From Alangreenwoodia sp964438605 (GTDB lineage: Bacteria; Bacillota; Clostridia; Peptostreptococcales; Anaerovoracaceae), in the NCBI GenBank assembly GCA_964438605.1, contig CAYTKT010000019.1, positions 1 through 33,919 on the forward strand: a stretch of 33,919 bases of DNA, written 5' to 3'. Each line of letters opens with the position of its first letter. Within the stretch, counting starts at the first letter, position 1. Positions 8,188-16,638 of the stretch are shown here, piece by piece. The translations under genes and the position numbers were made by a program. The notes beneath the pieces are model-generated. The model was not told where the DNA came from and did not search any database. It saw only the letters and a list, made by a program, of their open reading frames with translations.

Positions 8188-8215
8188 ATTATAGAAGGGA
8201 GAACTTTTCGCTCAA
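8188..8215 (-). promoter_or_regulatory. Promoter of the HIS6-type gene
   Basis: Read leftward, TTGAGC (8215-8210) and TATAAT (8193-8188) are 16 nt apart, about 60 nt before the start codon. The rest of the 8127-8517 gap contains only AT-rich promoter sequence for the two divergent genes; no leader structure was recognised. Confidence 0.65.
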
Positions 8216-8378
8216 CAGTCCCAACGGATGAAATATCAACGAGCTAACTCCGTGCGCCCCACGGTTTTCACTATATCATATCCAGGCTCCCATTATTTCA
8301 CTTCGCTTTCCGTTCCCAGTTTCCCAGGCGCTTATCCTGTCCTGACGCAAAATATTATAACACTCCAAACCGCTATTG

Positions 8379-8387
8379 TGGTATCAT
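8379..8387 (+). promoter_or_regulatory. Extended -10 promoter upstream of the metH operon
   Basis: TGG-TATCAT matches the extended -10 form seen at other genes in the window. It lies about 130 nt before the first gene of the pair. No clear -35 is present and no SAM or cobalamin riboswitch consensus was found in the leader. Confidence 0.45.
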
Positions 8388-8517
8388 ATTATAAATTACA
8401 AATTTCGTAATTTAATCAATAGGAATCCCGCACAGATTGGTAAATTTTTTAATCAAATGATTGGAAAACGGAGTGGAATGATGAAAGCGTTTTTTATCAG
8501 TTCGGAGTTTATTTAGT

Positions 8518-9393
8518 ATGAAGAAATATGATATTCGCGTGGACCGGGAACAGGTTCTTTCGTGGATCAGCGGCGGGAAAGCGCAGAGCGCGGCATCCGG
8601 AGACGAACAGTTGTTAAAGCAGATGGACAGCGCCGTTTTACAGATCGAATCGGCGGGAACCGCCAGATATGTATATAACATTTTTGAAATTGAACGATCT
8701 TCATCTTTGCCGCAGAAAGGAACGAGCCACGGAAAAACTGAAATAAATGACAGCTGCAGCTCAAGAAACAATGAAAGCAGCGGAATAATTTCTAAAGATA
8801 GAAATTATTCCGCTGAAGTCACGAAACACGACAAAAATGCTGATAAGCCTTATCACAATGAAAACGGTTCAGATAAGAGTTGTAAGGATGGAATCTTATT
8901 AAAAGGGTCTTCTCTCGCTTTGCCGGGCAGAGATATTGCCACTCTGTTTGCAGAATGCAGTCACTGTATTTTGCTTGCGGTCAGTATCGGTGCGGCGGTA
9001 GACCGGATTTTAAGGCGTGCGCAGGTTTTAAATATGGCCGACGCCGTAATTCTCGATTTTTGCGCCAGCAGCGCAGTCGAAGATTTGTGCGGCAGGATTA
9101 ACAGTGATCTTGAAAATGAGTACGAAGCAAAGGACCTTTATCTTACCGACCGTTTCAGTCCGGGATATGGCGATCTGCCCGTGGATCTGCAGCGCGAAAT
9201 CTGCCGCGTGCTTCAGACGGACAAACGTCTCGGCCTGACAGCAAGCGCAAGCAATATGTTGATTCCGTCCAAGTCGATCACAGCGATTATCGGTATTTCA
9301 AACAGGCCGCAGCCGAAAAGGATCAGCGGATGCGGCAGCTGTAAAATGGTAAAAAATTGTAGTTTTAGAAAGGCGGGCACAACCTGTGAATAA
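8518..9393 (+). CDS. Free-standing methionine synthase reactivation-domain-like protein
   Basis: This 291-residue protein resembles the reactivation (AdoMet-binding) domain of cobalamin-dependent methionine synthase (Met_synt_B12 type). Residues 212-219, RFSPGYGD, followed by LPVDLQ match the SAM-binding motif. The C-terminus has a Cys-rich ISGCGSCKMVKNCSFR stretch. It overlaps metH by 8 nt, and that MetH lacks this domain, so the pair probably acts together to restore oxidised cob(II)alamin. Residues about 61-145 are a hydrophilic, low-complexity insert, and its DNA contains a 16-bp perfect palindrome at 8779-8814. Start: CGGAG lies about 10 nt before the ATG. Confidence 0.82.
   Translation: MKKYDIRVDREQVLSWISGGKAQSAASGDEQLLKQMDSAVLQIESAGTARYVYNIFEIERSSSLPQKGTSHGKTEINDSCSSRNNESSGIISKDRNYSAEVTKHDKNADKPYHNENGSDKSCKDGILLKGSSLALPGRDIATLFAECSHCILLAVSIGAAVDRILRRAQVLNMADAVILDFCASSAVEDLCGRINSDLENEYEAKDLYLTDRFSPGYGDLPVDLQREICRVLQTDKRLGLTASASNMLIPSKSITAIIGISNRPQPKRISGCGSCKMVKNCSFRKAGTTCE
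8779..8814. repeat. 16-bp perfect palindrome inside a coding region
   Basis: AGCGGAATAATTTCTA pairs exactly with TAGAAATTATTCCGCT around a 4-nt loop (AAGA). It falls in the low-complexity insert of the reactivation-like gene (residues about 88-99) and keeps the frame open. No T-run follows, so it is not a typical terminator. Confidence 0.9.
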
Positions 9394-12037
9394 GTCAAAT
9401 AAATCGGAAATGATGAAGGAGATTTCCAGCGGCAACATTATATTTCTTGACGGCGCGATGGGTACCATGCTGCAAAAAAGCGGGCTGAAGCTGGGAGAAC
9501 GGCCGGAAATTCTCTGCATGACGAATCCGGAGGTAATTGAAAAGATTCATCGTCAATATATCGAAAGCGGCAGCAATATTATTTACGCGAACACATTCGG
9601 CGCTAACGCGCATAAACTGGAAGGCACAGGTTACGGAACAGAAGAAGTTGTCACAGCGGCCGTCAGCGCAGCAAGAAACGCGGTAGATTCCGCAATTTCT
9701 GCGGCAAATGACAGCGTATCACAGTGTTTCGGCTTCGTACCGGAAAGCGAAGCGGACGATAAAACAAACATTCCGAAAAAAAACAGTCAGCAAAAAGACC
9801 GCCGGATTTATACAGCGCTTGATATCGGTCCTATCGGTGAACTTTTAGAACCATACGGCACATTGAAATTTGAAGACGCATATGAAATTTTCAAGGAAAT
9901 GATAATTGCCGGTGCGAAGGCCGGCGCTGATCTGATCGTCTTTGAAACGATGACAGATTTATATGAAGTCAAGGCCGGTGTTCTGGCTGCAAAAGAAAAT
10001 TCTGATCTGCCAGTCTTCGTCACGATGACGTTTGAAGCAAATCACCGGACGTTTACCGGCTGCAGTGTGGAAGCGATGGCATGTACGCTCGAAGGCCTCG
10101 GCGTCGACGCTGTCGGCATCAACTGTTCGCTCGGACCTGACGAAATCTTTCCGATCGCCTGCGAACTGGCCTCCGTCACTTCTCTGCCGATCATCATAAA
10201 GGCAAACGCTGGCCTTCCTGACCCGGAAACGGAAACGTATAACGTTACACCGGAACTGTTTGCCGAATCTATGAAACAATATACTCAGATCGGCCTGAAA
10301 TTTGTTGGAGGCTGCTGCGGAACATCGCCCGAATATATTTCGGAACTGAAAAAAACATTGGAGGATTGTCCCGTCACAGCCAGAACGCCGGAAAAAAAGA
10401 GCCGTATCTGCACACCGACGACAGTCGTGACGGTTGACGGTGTCCGCGTTATCGGCGAACGGATCAACCCTACCGGAAAAAAACGTTTCAAGCAGGCTTT
10501 GATCGAAAACGATATGGATTACATCATGAATCAGGGAATGGAACAGGCGGAGGCTGGCGCCGATATTCTCGATGTCAATGTCGGGCTGCCTGAAATCAAC
10601 GAACCGGAAATGATGGTACGAACTGTTAAAAATCTCCAGTCAGTCCTCGATCTGCCGCTCCAGCTCGATTCTTCCGACGCAAAGGCAATCGAAGCGGGGC
10701 TCAGGATTTATAACGGCAAACCGATTGTAAATTCTGTCAACGGGGAACCTGATGTCATGAACCGCATTTTTCCTTTCATTAAAAAATACGGCGCCGCCGT
10801 CGTCGGCCTGACGCTCGACGACAACGGTATTCCACCGAAAGCGGAAGACCGATTCGCAATCGCGGAACGCATCGTAAATACGGCGCTTTCTTATGGAATT
10901 CCAAGGGAGGATGTGTTTATCGACTGTCTGACGCTGACTGTCTCGGCTCAGCAAAAGGAAGCTGCTGAAACGCTGAAAGCGGTCCGCATGGTCAGAGAAC
11001 GACTGGGAGTTCACGCGGTTCTTGGAGTTTCCAATATTTCCTTCGGATTGCCTTACCGCGACCTGATCAATCACTCTTTCCTGATGCTGGCAATGGGAAA
11101 CGGGCTCGACCTGCCGATCATCAATCCGAATGCGGAATCTATGATGAATGCGATCATGGCATTTAACGTGCTGAACAATGCGGATCGCGACAGTATGAAA
11201 TACATTGAAAAATTTGCTGATTACACGCCGCCGTCCACGGAAACTCCGGGAGGAACCGGCAGCGCCGGAAATTCCGGCGCTGCCGGTTCCTCTGGTGCAG
11301 CAAGCGGATCGAACATCTCTGGCTTTGGTGCGTCCTCACAAAATCAAGGAGCGTCTGCGGGCGGGAATAGTCAGGAAATTTCCATCAGTGCCGTCGGCGG
11401 CACTGATGGAAATTTGCAGAACCTCATCGGCCATGCGATCGATAAAGGTCTGAAAGAAGAAGCGGCGCGCGCCACCAAACAGTTGCTTGAAACAGAAGAC
11501 GAGATGACGATTGTGAACGAATGGCTCATCCCGGCTCTCGACCGTGTCGGCGCACAGTTTGAATCCGGAAAAATCTTTCTGCCTCAACTCCTCAATTCAG
11601 CGGCGGCGGCCAGCGAAGCGTTTGAAGTAATAAAAAAACAGATGACAGCCAGCGGCTCTGCCGGGGTTTCCAAAGGAAAAATCATCGTCGCCACAGTGAA
11701 AGGCGATATTCATGACATCGGAAAAAATATCGTAAAAGTCATTCTCGAAAATTACGGGTATCAGGTCATCGACTTGGGCCGTGACGTACCGCCTGAGAAT
11801 GTCGTCAGCGCCGCCATCAAAGATGACGTAAAGCTGGTGGGCCTTTCCGCTCTGATGACGACAACATTAAAGAGCATGGAAGAAACGATTGCGGCGATCC
11901 GCGCCAGCGGCCATGAATGTAAAATTATGGTAGGTGGTGCTGTGCTTACGCCCGATTACGCAGAAAAAATCGGCGCTGATTTTTACGCCAAAGATGCAAA
12001 GGAATCGGTAGATATTGCGAAGAAAGTTTTGAACTGA
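9386..12037 (+). CDS. metH: Cobalamin-dependent methionine synthase, lacking the reactivation domain
   Basis: This enzyme moves methyl from 5-methyltetrahydrofolate to homocysteine through cobalamin. The 883 residues hold the homocysteine domain (about 14-325; zinc cysteines C247, C310, C311), the pterin-binding domain (about 350-600) and the B12 cap plus Rossmann domain (about 685-883; GDIHDIG with the cobalt ligand H776). The reactivation domain is missing and is supplied by the overlapping upstream gene. A Gly/Ser/Ala-rich linker (about 612-682) separates the pterin and B12 domains and contains two long perfect palindromes. A smaller insert lies near residues 105-137. Start is GTG 9386, after AGGCGGG; ATG 9410 is possible but has no ribosome site. 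Confidence 0.95.
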   Translation: MNKSNKSEMMKEISSGNIIFLDGAMGTMLQKSGLKLGERPEILCMTNPEVIEKIHRQYIESGSNIIYANTFGANAHKLEGTGYGTEEVVTAAVSAARNAVDSAISAANDSVSQCFGFVPESEADDKTNIPKKNSQQKDRRIYTALDIGPIGELLEPYGTLKFEDAYEIFKEMIIAGAKAGADLIVFETMTDLYEVKAGVLAAKENSDLPVFVTMTFEANHRTFTGCSVEAMACTLEGLGVDAVGINCSLGPDEIFPIACELASVTSLPIIIKANAGLPDPETETYNVTPELFAESMKQYTQIGLKFVGGCCGTSPEYISELKKTLEDCPVTARTPEKKSRICTPTTVVTVDGVRVIGERINPTGKKRFKQALIENDMDYIMNQGMEQAEAGADILDVNVGLPEINEPEMMVRTVKNLQSVLDLPLQLDSSDAKAIEAGLRIYNGKPIVNSVNGEPDVMNRIFPFIKKYGAAVVGLTLDDNGIPPKAEDRFAIAERIVNTALSYGIPREDVFIDCLTLTVSAQQKEAAETLKAVRMVRERLGVHAVLGVSNISFGLPYRDLINHSFLMLAMGNGLDLPIINPNAESMMNAIMAFNVLNNADRDSMKYIEKFADYTPPSTETPGGTGSAGNSGAAGSSGAASGSNISGFGASSQNQGASAGGNSQEISISAVGGTDGNLQNLIGHAIDKGLKEEAARATKQLLETEDEMTIVNEWLIPALDRVGAQFESGKIFLPQLLNSAAAASEAFEVIKKQMTASGSAGVSKGKIIVATVKGDIHDIGKNIVKVILENYGYQVIDLGRDVPPENVVSAAIKDDVKLVGLSALMTTTLKSMEETIAAIRASGHECKIMVGGAVLTPDYAEKIGADFYAKDAKESVDIAKKVLN
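11252..11290. repeat. 39-nt perfect palindrome in the metH linker
   Basis: Nineteen bases pair exactly around one central base (left arm GGAACCGGCAGCGCCGGAA). The sequence encodes part of the Gly/Ser/Ala linker near residues 623-635. It is GC-rich and would form a very stable mRNA hairpin. Confidence 0.92.
11376..11415. repeat. 18-bp perfect hairpin in the metH linker
   Basis: AAATTTCCATCAGTGCCG pairs exactly with its partner around a TCGG tetraloop. It encodes residues about 664-677, just before the B12-binding cap. It is unrelated in sequence to the palindrome 86 nt upstream. Confidence 0.92.
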
Positions 12038-12066
12038 TTCTGAATTGATTATATTGAAAGCGAAAT

Positions 12067-12124
12067 AAATGAGGGCGCGGGAAACGGAATCCCGTCCGGA
12101 TTCCGCTTCCCGCGCCCTCATTTT
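12067..12124. terminator. Terminator after metH (bidirectional)
   Basis: A long stem (GAGGGCGCGGGAA with TTCCCGCGCCCTC, extended inward by CGGAAT/ATTCCG) is flanked by AAAT and ATTTT. It sits 30 nt after the metH stop and about 100 nt before the end of the opposing gene, so it can serve both. Confidence 0.85.
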
Positions 12125-12221
12125 ACTAAAAACCGAAGATTCTTTCGTCCGGTATTCTCTCAGATATTCTTTACTTAATATTACTTACTTCTCGCTCTAA
12201 TATTTCTCGTCCGGATGCCTC

Positions 12222-12602
12222 TCACGCTTCTGCTTTCCACAGGCCGTGCAGATTGCAATACTCGTAAGCCGCAACGACTTCGTCACCATCAACCAGTGCA
12301 AACACGGCCTTTGGCGCCTGTCCCGGGCTCAATACTTTACGCTGATTTCCTTCCTTTGTTTCAAGAGAAATCCACTGAATGTAATGTTCTTCCTGCATCG
12401 GATGCTCCACGGAGCCGACTGTAACAGTCACAATATTACCATCCACAGAAATAACCGGTACATGCTTTTCCTGAGCCGCATCCGTCGTTCCCGGAACAAT
12501 TTCTTCCATTTTCTGACCGCAGCACATGACAGGAACACCTTTATCCTCTACGAATGCAATAATATTTCCGCAATGTGCGCACCGATAAAACTTCTGAGCC
12601 AT
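12222..12602 (-). CDS. dfx: Desulfoferrodoxin (superoxide reductase)
   Basis: This cytoplasmic enzyme reduces superoxide to hydrogen peroxide without making oxygen, a defence typical of anaerobes. The 126 residues contain a desulforedoxin-type FeS4 centre (C8, C11, C27, C28) and then the catalytic iron site with H47, H67, H73, C116 and H119 (motifs EKHVPVI, VEHPMQEEHYIQWI and YCNLHGLW). It is therefore the two-iron (2Fe-SOR) form. The ATG follows TGGAGGAAG. The gene is single, with its own promoter, and ends at the shared terminator. Confidence 0.96.
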   Translation of the reverse strand: MAQKFYRCAHCGNIIAFVEDKGVPVMCCGQKMEEIVPGTTDAAQEKHVPVISVDGNIVTVTVGSVEHPMQEEHYIQWISLETKEGNQRKVLSPGQAPKAVFALVDGDEVVAAYEYCNLHGLWKAEA

Positions 12603-12924
12603 TTTACTTCCTCCATTCCAAATCTAAAAATACAAACTTATTTGTCTTATTATGATATTATAGCATTATCTGATTATAATACTTTATCATACCTGCCTTA
12701 CTTATCCGCTGTCATAACATACCACATCGTTCAAATTATGTAACGTATTTCTATTACAGAAGTGCAGTTTCCCGCTCAATAATCCCCATGAACGAATCAA
12801 AGCCTTCCCATAAACGATTAAATTATGCCGCATCAAATAAACCGGCGAAGCCGCATAAATACCGCATAAATTTTTACCGCAGGACATTATACAAATACAG
12901 CAGATCTGTGAGTTTTTCGCGTTT
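12603..12924 (-). promoter_or_regulatory. Gene-free spacer with the dfx promoter
   Basis: Read leftward, TGC-TATAAT (12665-12657) is an extended -10 about 55 nt before dfx. The surrounding AT-rich sequence is not a clear PerR or Fur box. The rest of the spacer, toward the end of the next gene, contains repeated GCCGCAT words and nothing recognised. Confidence 0.5.
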
Positions 12925-14781
12925 CTACTTATCGAAAAACCCGTAAACCGTCTCCGGACCGCCAATTACAGCACCACACCCAAAATAATCACATCGCAGG
13001 CAGCGTCCGGCTTCCTGCTTTGCCTCGGCGAGGCTCATCTCCTTTTCGATATGCTCAAAATCATTTTTTCTGATGCGGGCCTCACGCTCCGCAATATTGA
13101 CGCGGCCCGTGGGCTGGCGATTATTTGGACTGACTGACGGCTTTGCCGCCTCACAAAGCGGCTTATGTGCGTAACCGAAATCTCTGTCAATATTATAAGC
13201 AGCCACCTTGCCTGCCGCAATCGCTTTTATCACTGTCGAAGGCCCTGTGACACAATCGCCGCCGGAATAAATCTTTGGCATATCCTTCACATGACAGCCG
13301 TCATCAACTGTAAATCGTTTCCATTCTACTGGTATTCCGAATTCTTCAAAATGCGCACTCTCAATATCCTGTCCCACAGCGATCAGAATAATATCACAGT
13401 CGAGCAAAACAGGACCTTTGCCGTTGTCGAGCGGTGCAGGTCTTCCGGATTGATAAGGACCGATCATCTGAGGACGCACCCAAAGTCCGGTACATCTGCC
13501 GTCATCGTCCTTTTCAATCTTATGCGGAGCCATCAGCGTCATCAGTTCAACCCCTTCCATGACTGCTCCCTCGATTTCTGTATCAAGAGCTGTCATATCA
13601 TCTTTGCGTCGTCTGTATACAATCGTAACCACGTCGGCCTTTGCTCTGACCGCCGTTCTCGCACAGTCCATCGCTACATTCCCGCCGCCGATCACCACAA
13701 CTTTTTTTCCGGAATAATCAGGAATCTGACCTTCTCCGATTTGTCCGAGAAGATCGACCGCAGAAAATACGCCTTCCGCATCATTGTTATCGATTCTGAG
13801 ATTTTTCCCTGCCTGTGCGCCGATTGCGACGTAAACCGCGTCATACTCATCATGAATCTCGGCCATTGCAAAATCTCTGCCAATCTTCGTATTCAACTTC
13901 ACCTCGATATTCCCCACAGAAAGAATCGCATGGATGTCCTCGTCGAGGCGGTTTTTGGGAAATCTATAATTTGGAATCCCGTAACGGAGCATCCCGCCCA
14001 GTTTTCCTCTACTCTCAAAAATGACAACCTGGTGACCCATCAGCGCCAGAAAATATGCCGCAGTCAAGCCGCTCGGCCCGCCGCCGATGACAGCCACCCG
14101 TTTTCCCGTATCTTTCGCCCGCGGCGGCACAGCAACTTTGTCGGCCGCAATCTGATCTACCGCAAACTTTTTGATACTGCGGATATTCAGCGGACTGTCG
14201 ATAATTGTTCTGCGGCAGCGTTCCTCGCACGGATGCTCGCAGATCATCGCACATGCCGTTGGAAACGGATTGTCCCTGCGGATCAAATTGATCGCGTCAG
14301 CATATTTTCCCTCAGCCGTCAGCGCGATATAGCCCGGAATATCCACGTGAGCCGGACAGAACGCCACACAGGGAATTTTCTGTCCGATGCCGCCTGCACA
14401 GGTCTTTCCTTTCAGATGACTTTCGTACTCATCGCAAAACCGCTCTGTGCTTTCGAGCGCTGAATTCGCAGCGTCATAACCGATGGCACAGTCTGCCGTA
14501 TCGCGTATCGTTTCTGCCAGAGAAACGAATTTGTGATAGATACTCTCATCAGCTTTGCAGTTTACTATTTTCTCCAGCAACTTTACGAGGTGCGGAAGAC
14601 CATCGCGGCATGGAACACATTTTCCGCAGGTCTGATACATAGACGCCTGAAGCAGCGCCAACTCGACGGTCAATGGACAGGTTCCGGGCGGAACAGCCTG
14701 CACACGCCGCTCAAATGCCGCCATCGTCACATTCGTCCGCTCATCGCTGTTGTCTGATCTTGTCAGCTTAAAATTATTCAT
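12925..14781 (-). CDS. NuoF-type Fe-S / GltD-like NAD(P)H flavoprotein fusion
   Basis: The 618 residues begin with a NuoF-like [4Fe-4S] module (about 35-130; TCGKCVPCRDGLP), then an Fe-S domain of the GltD type (cysteines in CPAH, CAMICEHPCEERC). A flavoprotein core follows with two dinucleotide-binding folds (VAVIGGGPSGLTAAY and VVVIGGGNVAMDCAR), and the C-terminus has CLRCDYFGCG. The layout matches electron-transfer subunits that link NAD(P)H and ferredoxin in anaerobes (NfnB, GltD and hydrogenase/formate dehydrogenase partners). No hydrogenase, GltB or NfnA gene is adjacent, so the partner is unknown. The start is the ATG after GAAGGAAATAGAGAG. Confidence 0.85.
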   Translation of the reverse strand: MNNFKLTRSDNSDERTNVTMAAFERRVQAVPPGTCPLTVELALLQASMYQTCGKCVPCRDGLPHLVKLLEKIVNCKADESIYHKFVSLAETIRDTADCAIGYDAANSALESTERFCDEYESHLKGKTCAGGIGQKIPCVAFCPAHVDIPGYIALTAEGKYADAINLIRRDNPFPTACAMICEHPCEERCRRTIIDSPLNIRSIKKFAVDQIAADKVAVPPRAKDTGKRVAVIGGGPSGLTAAYFLALMGHQVVIFESRGKLGGMLRYGIPNYRFPKNRLDEDIHAILSVGNIEVKLNTKIGRDFAMAEIHDEYDAVYVAIGAQAGKNLRIDNNDAEGVFSAVDLLGQIGEGQIPDYSGKKVVVIGGGNVAMDCARTAVRAKADVVTIVYRRRKDDMTALDTEIEGAVMEGVELMTLMAPHKIEKDDDGRCTGLWVRPQMIGPYQSGRPAPLDNGKGPVLLDCDIILIAVGQDIESAHFEEFGIPVEWKRFTVDDGCHVKDMPKIYSGGDCVTGPSTVIKAIAAGKVAAYNIDRDFGYAHKPLCEAAKPSVSPNNRQPTGRVNIAEREARIRKNDFEHIEKEMSLAEAKQEAGRCLRCDYFGCGAVIGGPETVYGFFDK

Positions 14782-15140
14782 ATCTCTCTATTTCCTTCGG
14801 TAAAATGTCTAAACCCACGCATATTTCGACCAAATATCCGGATATTCAAACGGATATATTTCCGAACTGTTTAAAACTTCTGAAGCGGTAAAAATCCCTG
14901 AAATTCTGCAATCTCTAAATAGACAATATTCTCAAAACACTGATATTTTCCTATTTTTTTAAAAAGAGACGCAAAACGCTGAAAATTTTCAGATTCTGCA
15001 TCTGCTTCACTCTCCACATTGAATAAAATATTCGAAATATTGGAACAAACAGAATCCTTTCTTATAGAAATATGGCTGCATGAAGAACACAATCTCTCAA
15101 TCCGGCCGCATATTTTGCTTCAGACAAACTCCGAATCCCA
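14782..15140. other. Gene-free spacer upstream of the flavoprotein
   Basis: No gene is supported. A 73-codon minus-strand frame (14871-15092) with a cysteine-rich N-terminus lacks a ribosome site and known domain. The sequence is AT-rich and must hold the flavoprotein promoter, which I cannot pinpoint. Confidence 0.35.
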
Positions 15141-15180
15141 CACAAGGCGCGAAAACATGCGAGTGTTTCCGCGCCTTGTG
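15141..15180 (-). terminator. Hairpin after GAPDH, probable terminator
   Basis: CACAAGGCGCGGAAACA pairs with TGTTTTCGCGCCTTGTG on the minus strand (one G-T wobble; a mismatch on the plus strand), 22 nt after the GAPDH stop. The strand-specific pairing points to minus-strand RNA. No T-run follows, so it may stabilise the 3' end rather than terminate. Confidence 0.6.
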
Positions 15181-15201
15181 GATTTTGCACATCACGGTTG
15201 A

Positions 15202-16227
15202 TCACTTATTGTCTACTGAATACATATATTCTACAAGTTCGAGAATTTTCTTTGAATAACCGTATTCGTTGTCGTACCAGGCGATAATTTTAGCAAACTT
15301 GTCACCGATCATCGTACCGCCCTTCGCGTCGAATACGGAAGTACAAGCTTCCCCAACGAAATCAGTCGAAACGACCTCGTCTTCAGTATATCCCAAGATG
15401 CCCTTCAAAGCGCCTTCAGAAGCCGCCTTCATAACAGCGCAGATTTCTTCATAACTCGTACTCTTTTCAAGTTCGATATTCAGATCAACGAGCGAAACGT
15501 CTGCCGTCGGGATTCTGTAAGCGATACCCGTCAGCTTGCCCTGAAGCTCAGGAATGACAAGACCGACCGCCTTCGCGGCACCCGTCGTCGTTGGAATAAT
15601 ATTGCCAAACGCGGAACGCCCTCTTCTCCAGTCGCTCATGGAACGCATATCGACAACCTTTTGCTTCGCCGTCGCCGCATGGATTGTAGACATCAAACCC
15701 TGTCTGATGCCGAAATTATCCTGAAGAACTTTTGCAACAGGCGCAAGACAGTTCGTCGTGCAGGACGCGTTGGAAACGATATCCATATCGGCAGTGTAAC
15801 TCTGATTATTTACGCCCATAACGAAAGTCGGCGTTGTTTTGTCCTTTGCGGGCGCCGTAATGATGACCTTTTTCGCTCCGCCGTCAATATGAACCTGTGC
15901 TTTTTCAGCCGTCGTGTATTTTCCGGTTCCTTCGATGACATAATCCGCGCCGTATTTCCCCCAAGGAACCGGCTCGATTCCTGAAATTACAGGTACCTTC
16001 CTGCCATTGATGACCATACCTGACTCGTCGCCGTCTTCGTAAGTTTCCAGCGTACCGTCGAAACGGCCGAACACCGTGTCGTATTTTAACATGTAAACCA
16101 TATAGTTGAGGTCTACATCTCTGTAATTGATCGCCGCGATCTCAAACTTTTCCGGTTCCGCAGCTGCAATTCTCAGGATGACTCTGCTGATTCGTCCGTA
16201 ACCATTGATACCAATTCTGATAGACAT
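15202..16227 (-). CDS. gap: Glyceraldehyde-3-phosphate dehydrogenase, type I
   Basis: This glycolytic enzyme oxidises glyceraldehyde-3-phosphate to 1,3-bisphosphoglycerate. From ATG 16227 it has 341 residues, normal for the family. It has the Rossmann motif GINGYGRI (6-13), the catalytic C156 in SNASCTTNC and the late WYDNEYGYS. The start is fixed by AAGGAG just upstream; the frame extends 13 codons further without a ribosome site. The residue after N34, normally Asp for NAD binding, is Tyr (INYRDVD), so cofactor preference may differ. It is a single gene, not clustered with pgk or tpi. Confidence 0.96.
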   Translation of the reverse strand: MSIRIGINGYGRISRVILRIAAAEPEKFEIAAINYRDVDLNYMVYMLKYDTVFGRFDGTLETYEDGDESGMVINGRKVPVISGIEPVPWGKYGADYVIEGTGKYTTAEKAQVHIDGGAKKVIITAPAKDKTTPTFVMGVNNQSYTADMDIVSNASCTTNCLAPVAKVLQDNFGIRQGLMSTIHAATAKQKVVDMRSMSDWRRGRSAFGNIIPTTTGAAKAVGLVIPELQGKLTGIAYRIPTADVSLVDLNIELEKSTSYEEICAVMKAASEGALKGILGYTEDEVVSTDFVGEACTSVFDAKGGTMIGDKFAKIIAWYDNEYGYSKKILELVEYMYSVDNK

Positions 16228-16319
16228 TTTTTTCTCCTTATATTTAAAATATATCTTTACACTCACTTCCCGGCGTTTTCCGACTCACGGCGAACAGGAA
16301 GCACAGCTGTTTCAAATTG

Positions 16320-16328
16320 ATTTTACCA
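16320..16328 (-). promoter_or_regulatory. Extended -10 promoter of gap
   Basis: Read leftward, the sequence is TGG-TAAAAT, about 95 nt before the gap start, with TTGAAA further upstream at a non-ideal distance. The remaining sequence up to 16600 is AT-rich and shows no gene. Confidence 0.45.
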
Positions 16329-16599
16329 TATATCGGAGGACTCGTCTATTTTTCAATAAAAAATAATAATTTAACAAGCGTTTTTTATTTATGAGTTTTA
16401 TCTGTCAATTTTCTGCTCTCCGTTTAGAGATAATCCGCAAAACATTTCTATCTGATGCTTCTCTGTCAGTTTCAACCACCGTCCTAATCGTCTTAATCTT
16501 CTTCAAGTTCTCCGTTATAAATTCAAAACGATTCTTTGAATATGAAAATATCGAAAAACCAATATCATTTTCAGAAAGGACTGCATAATCGAGCAGTTA

Positions 16600-16632
16600 C
16601 AAAAATATCCCGGACGCACCGCACCCAGGATA
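16600..16632 (-). terminator. Terminator of panD
   Basis: On the minus strand TATCCTGG pairs with CCGGGATA (one wobble), followed directly by TTTTTG. It starts 7 nt after the panD stop. Confidence 0.75.
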
Positions 16633-16638
16633 CACAAT

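Noticed and set aside
12640..12700. PerR or Fur box at the dfx promoter
   Set aside because: The sequence is AT-rich but matches the 15-nt PerR consensus only in its first half; regulation by peroxide or iron cannot be claimed.
13165..14463. 432-codon plus-strand open frame
   Set aside because: It lies wholly antisense to the NuoF/GltD-like gene, has no ribosome site or domain, and its length is explained by the codon pattern of the real gene.
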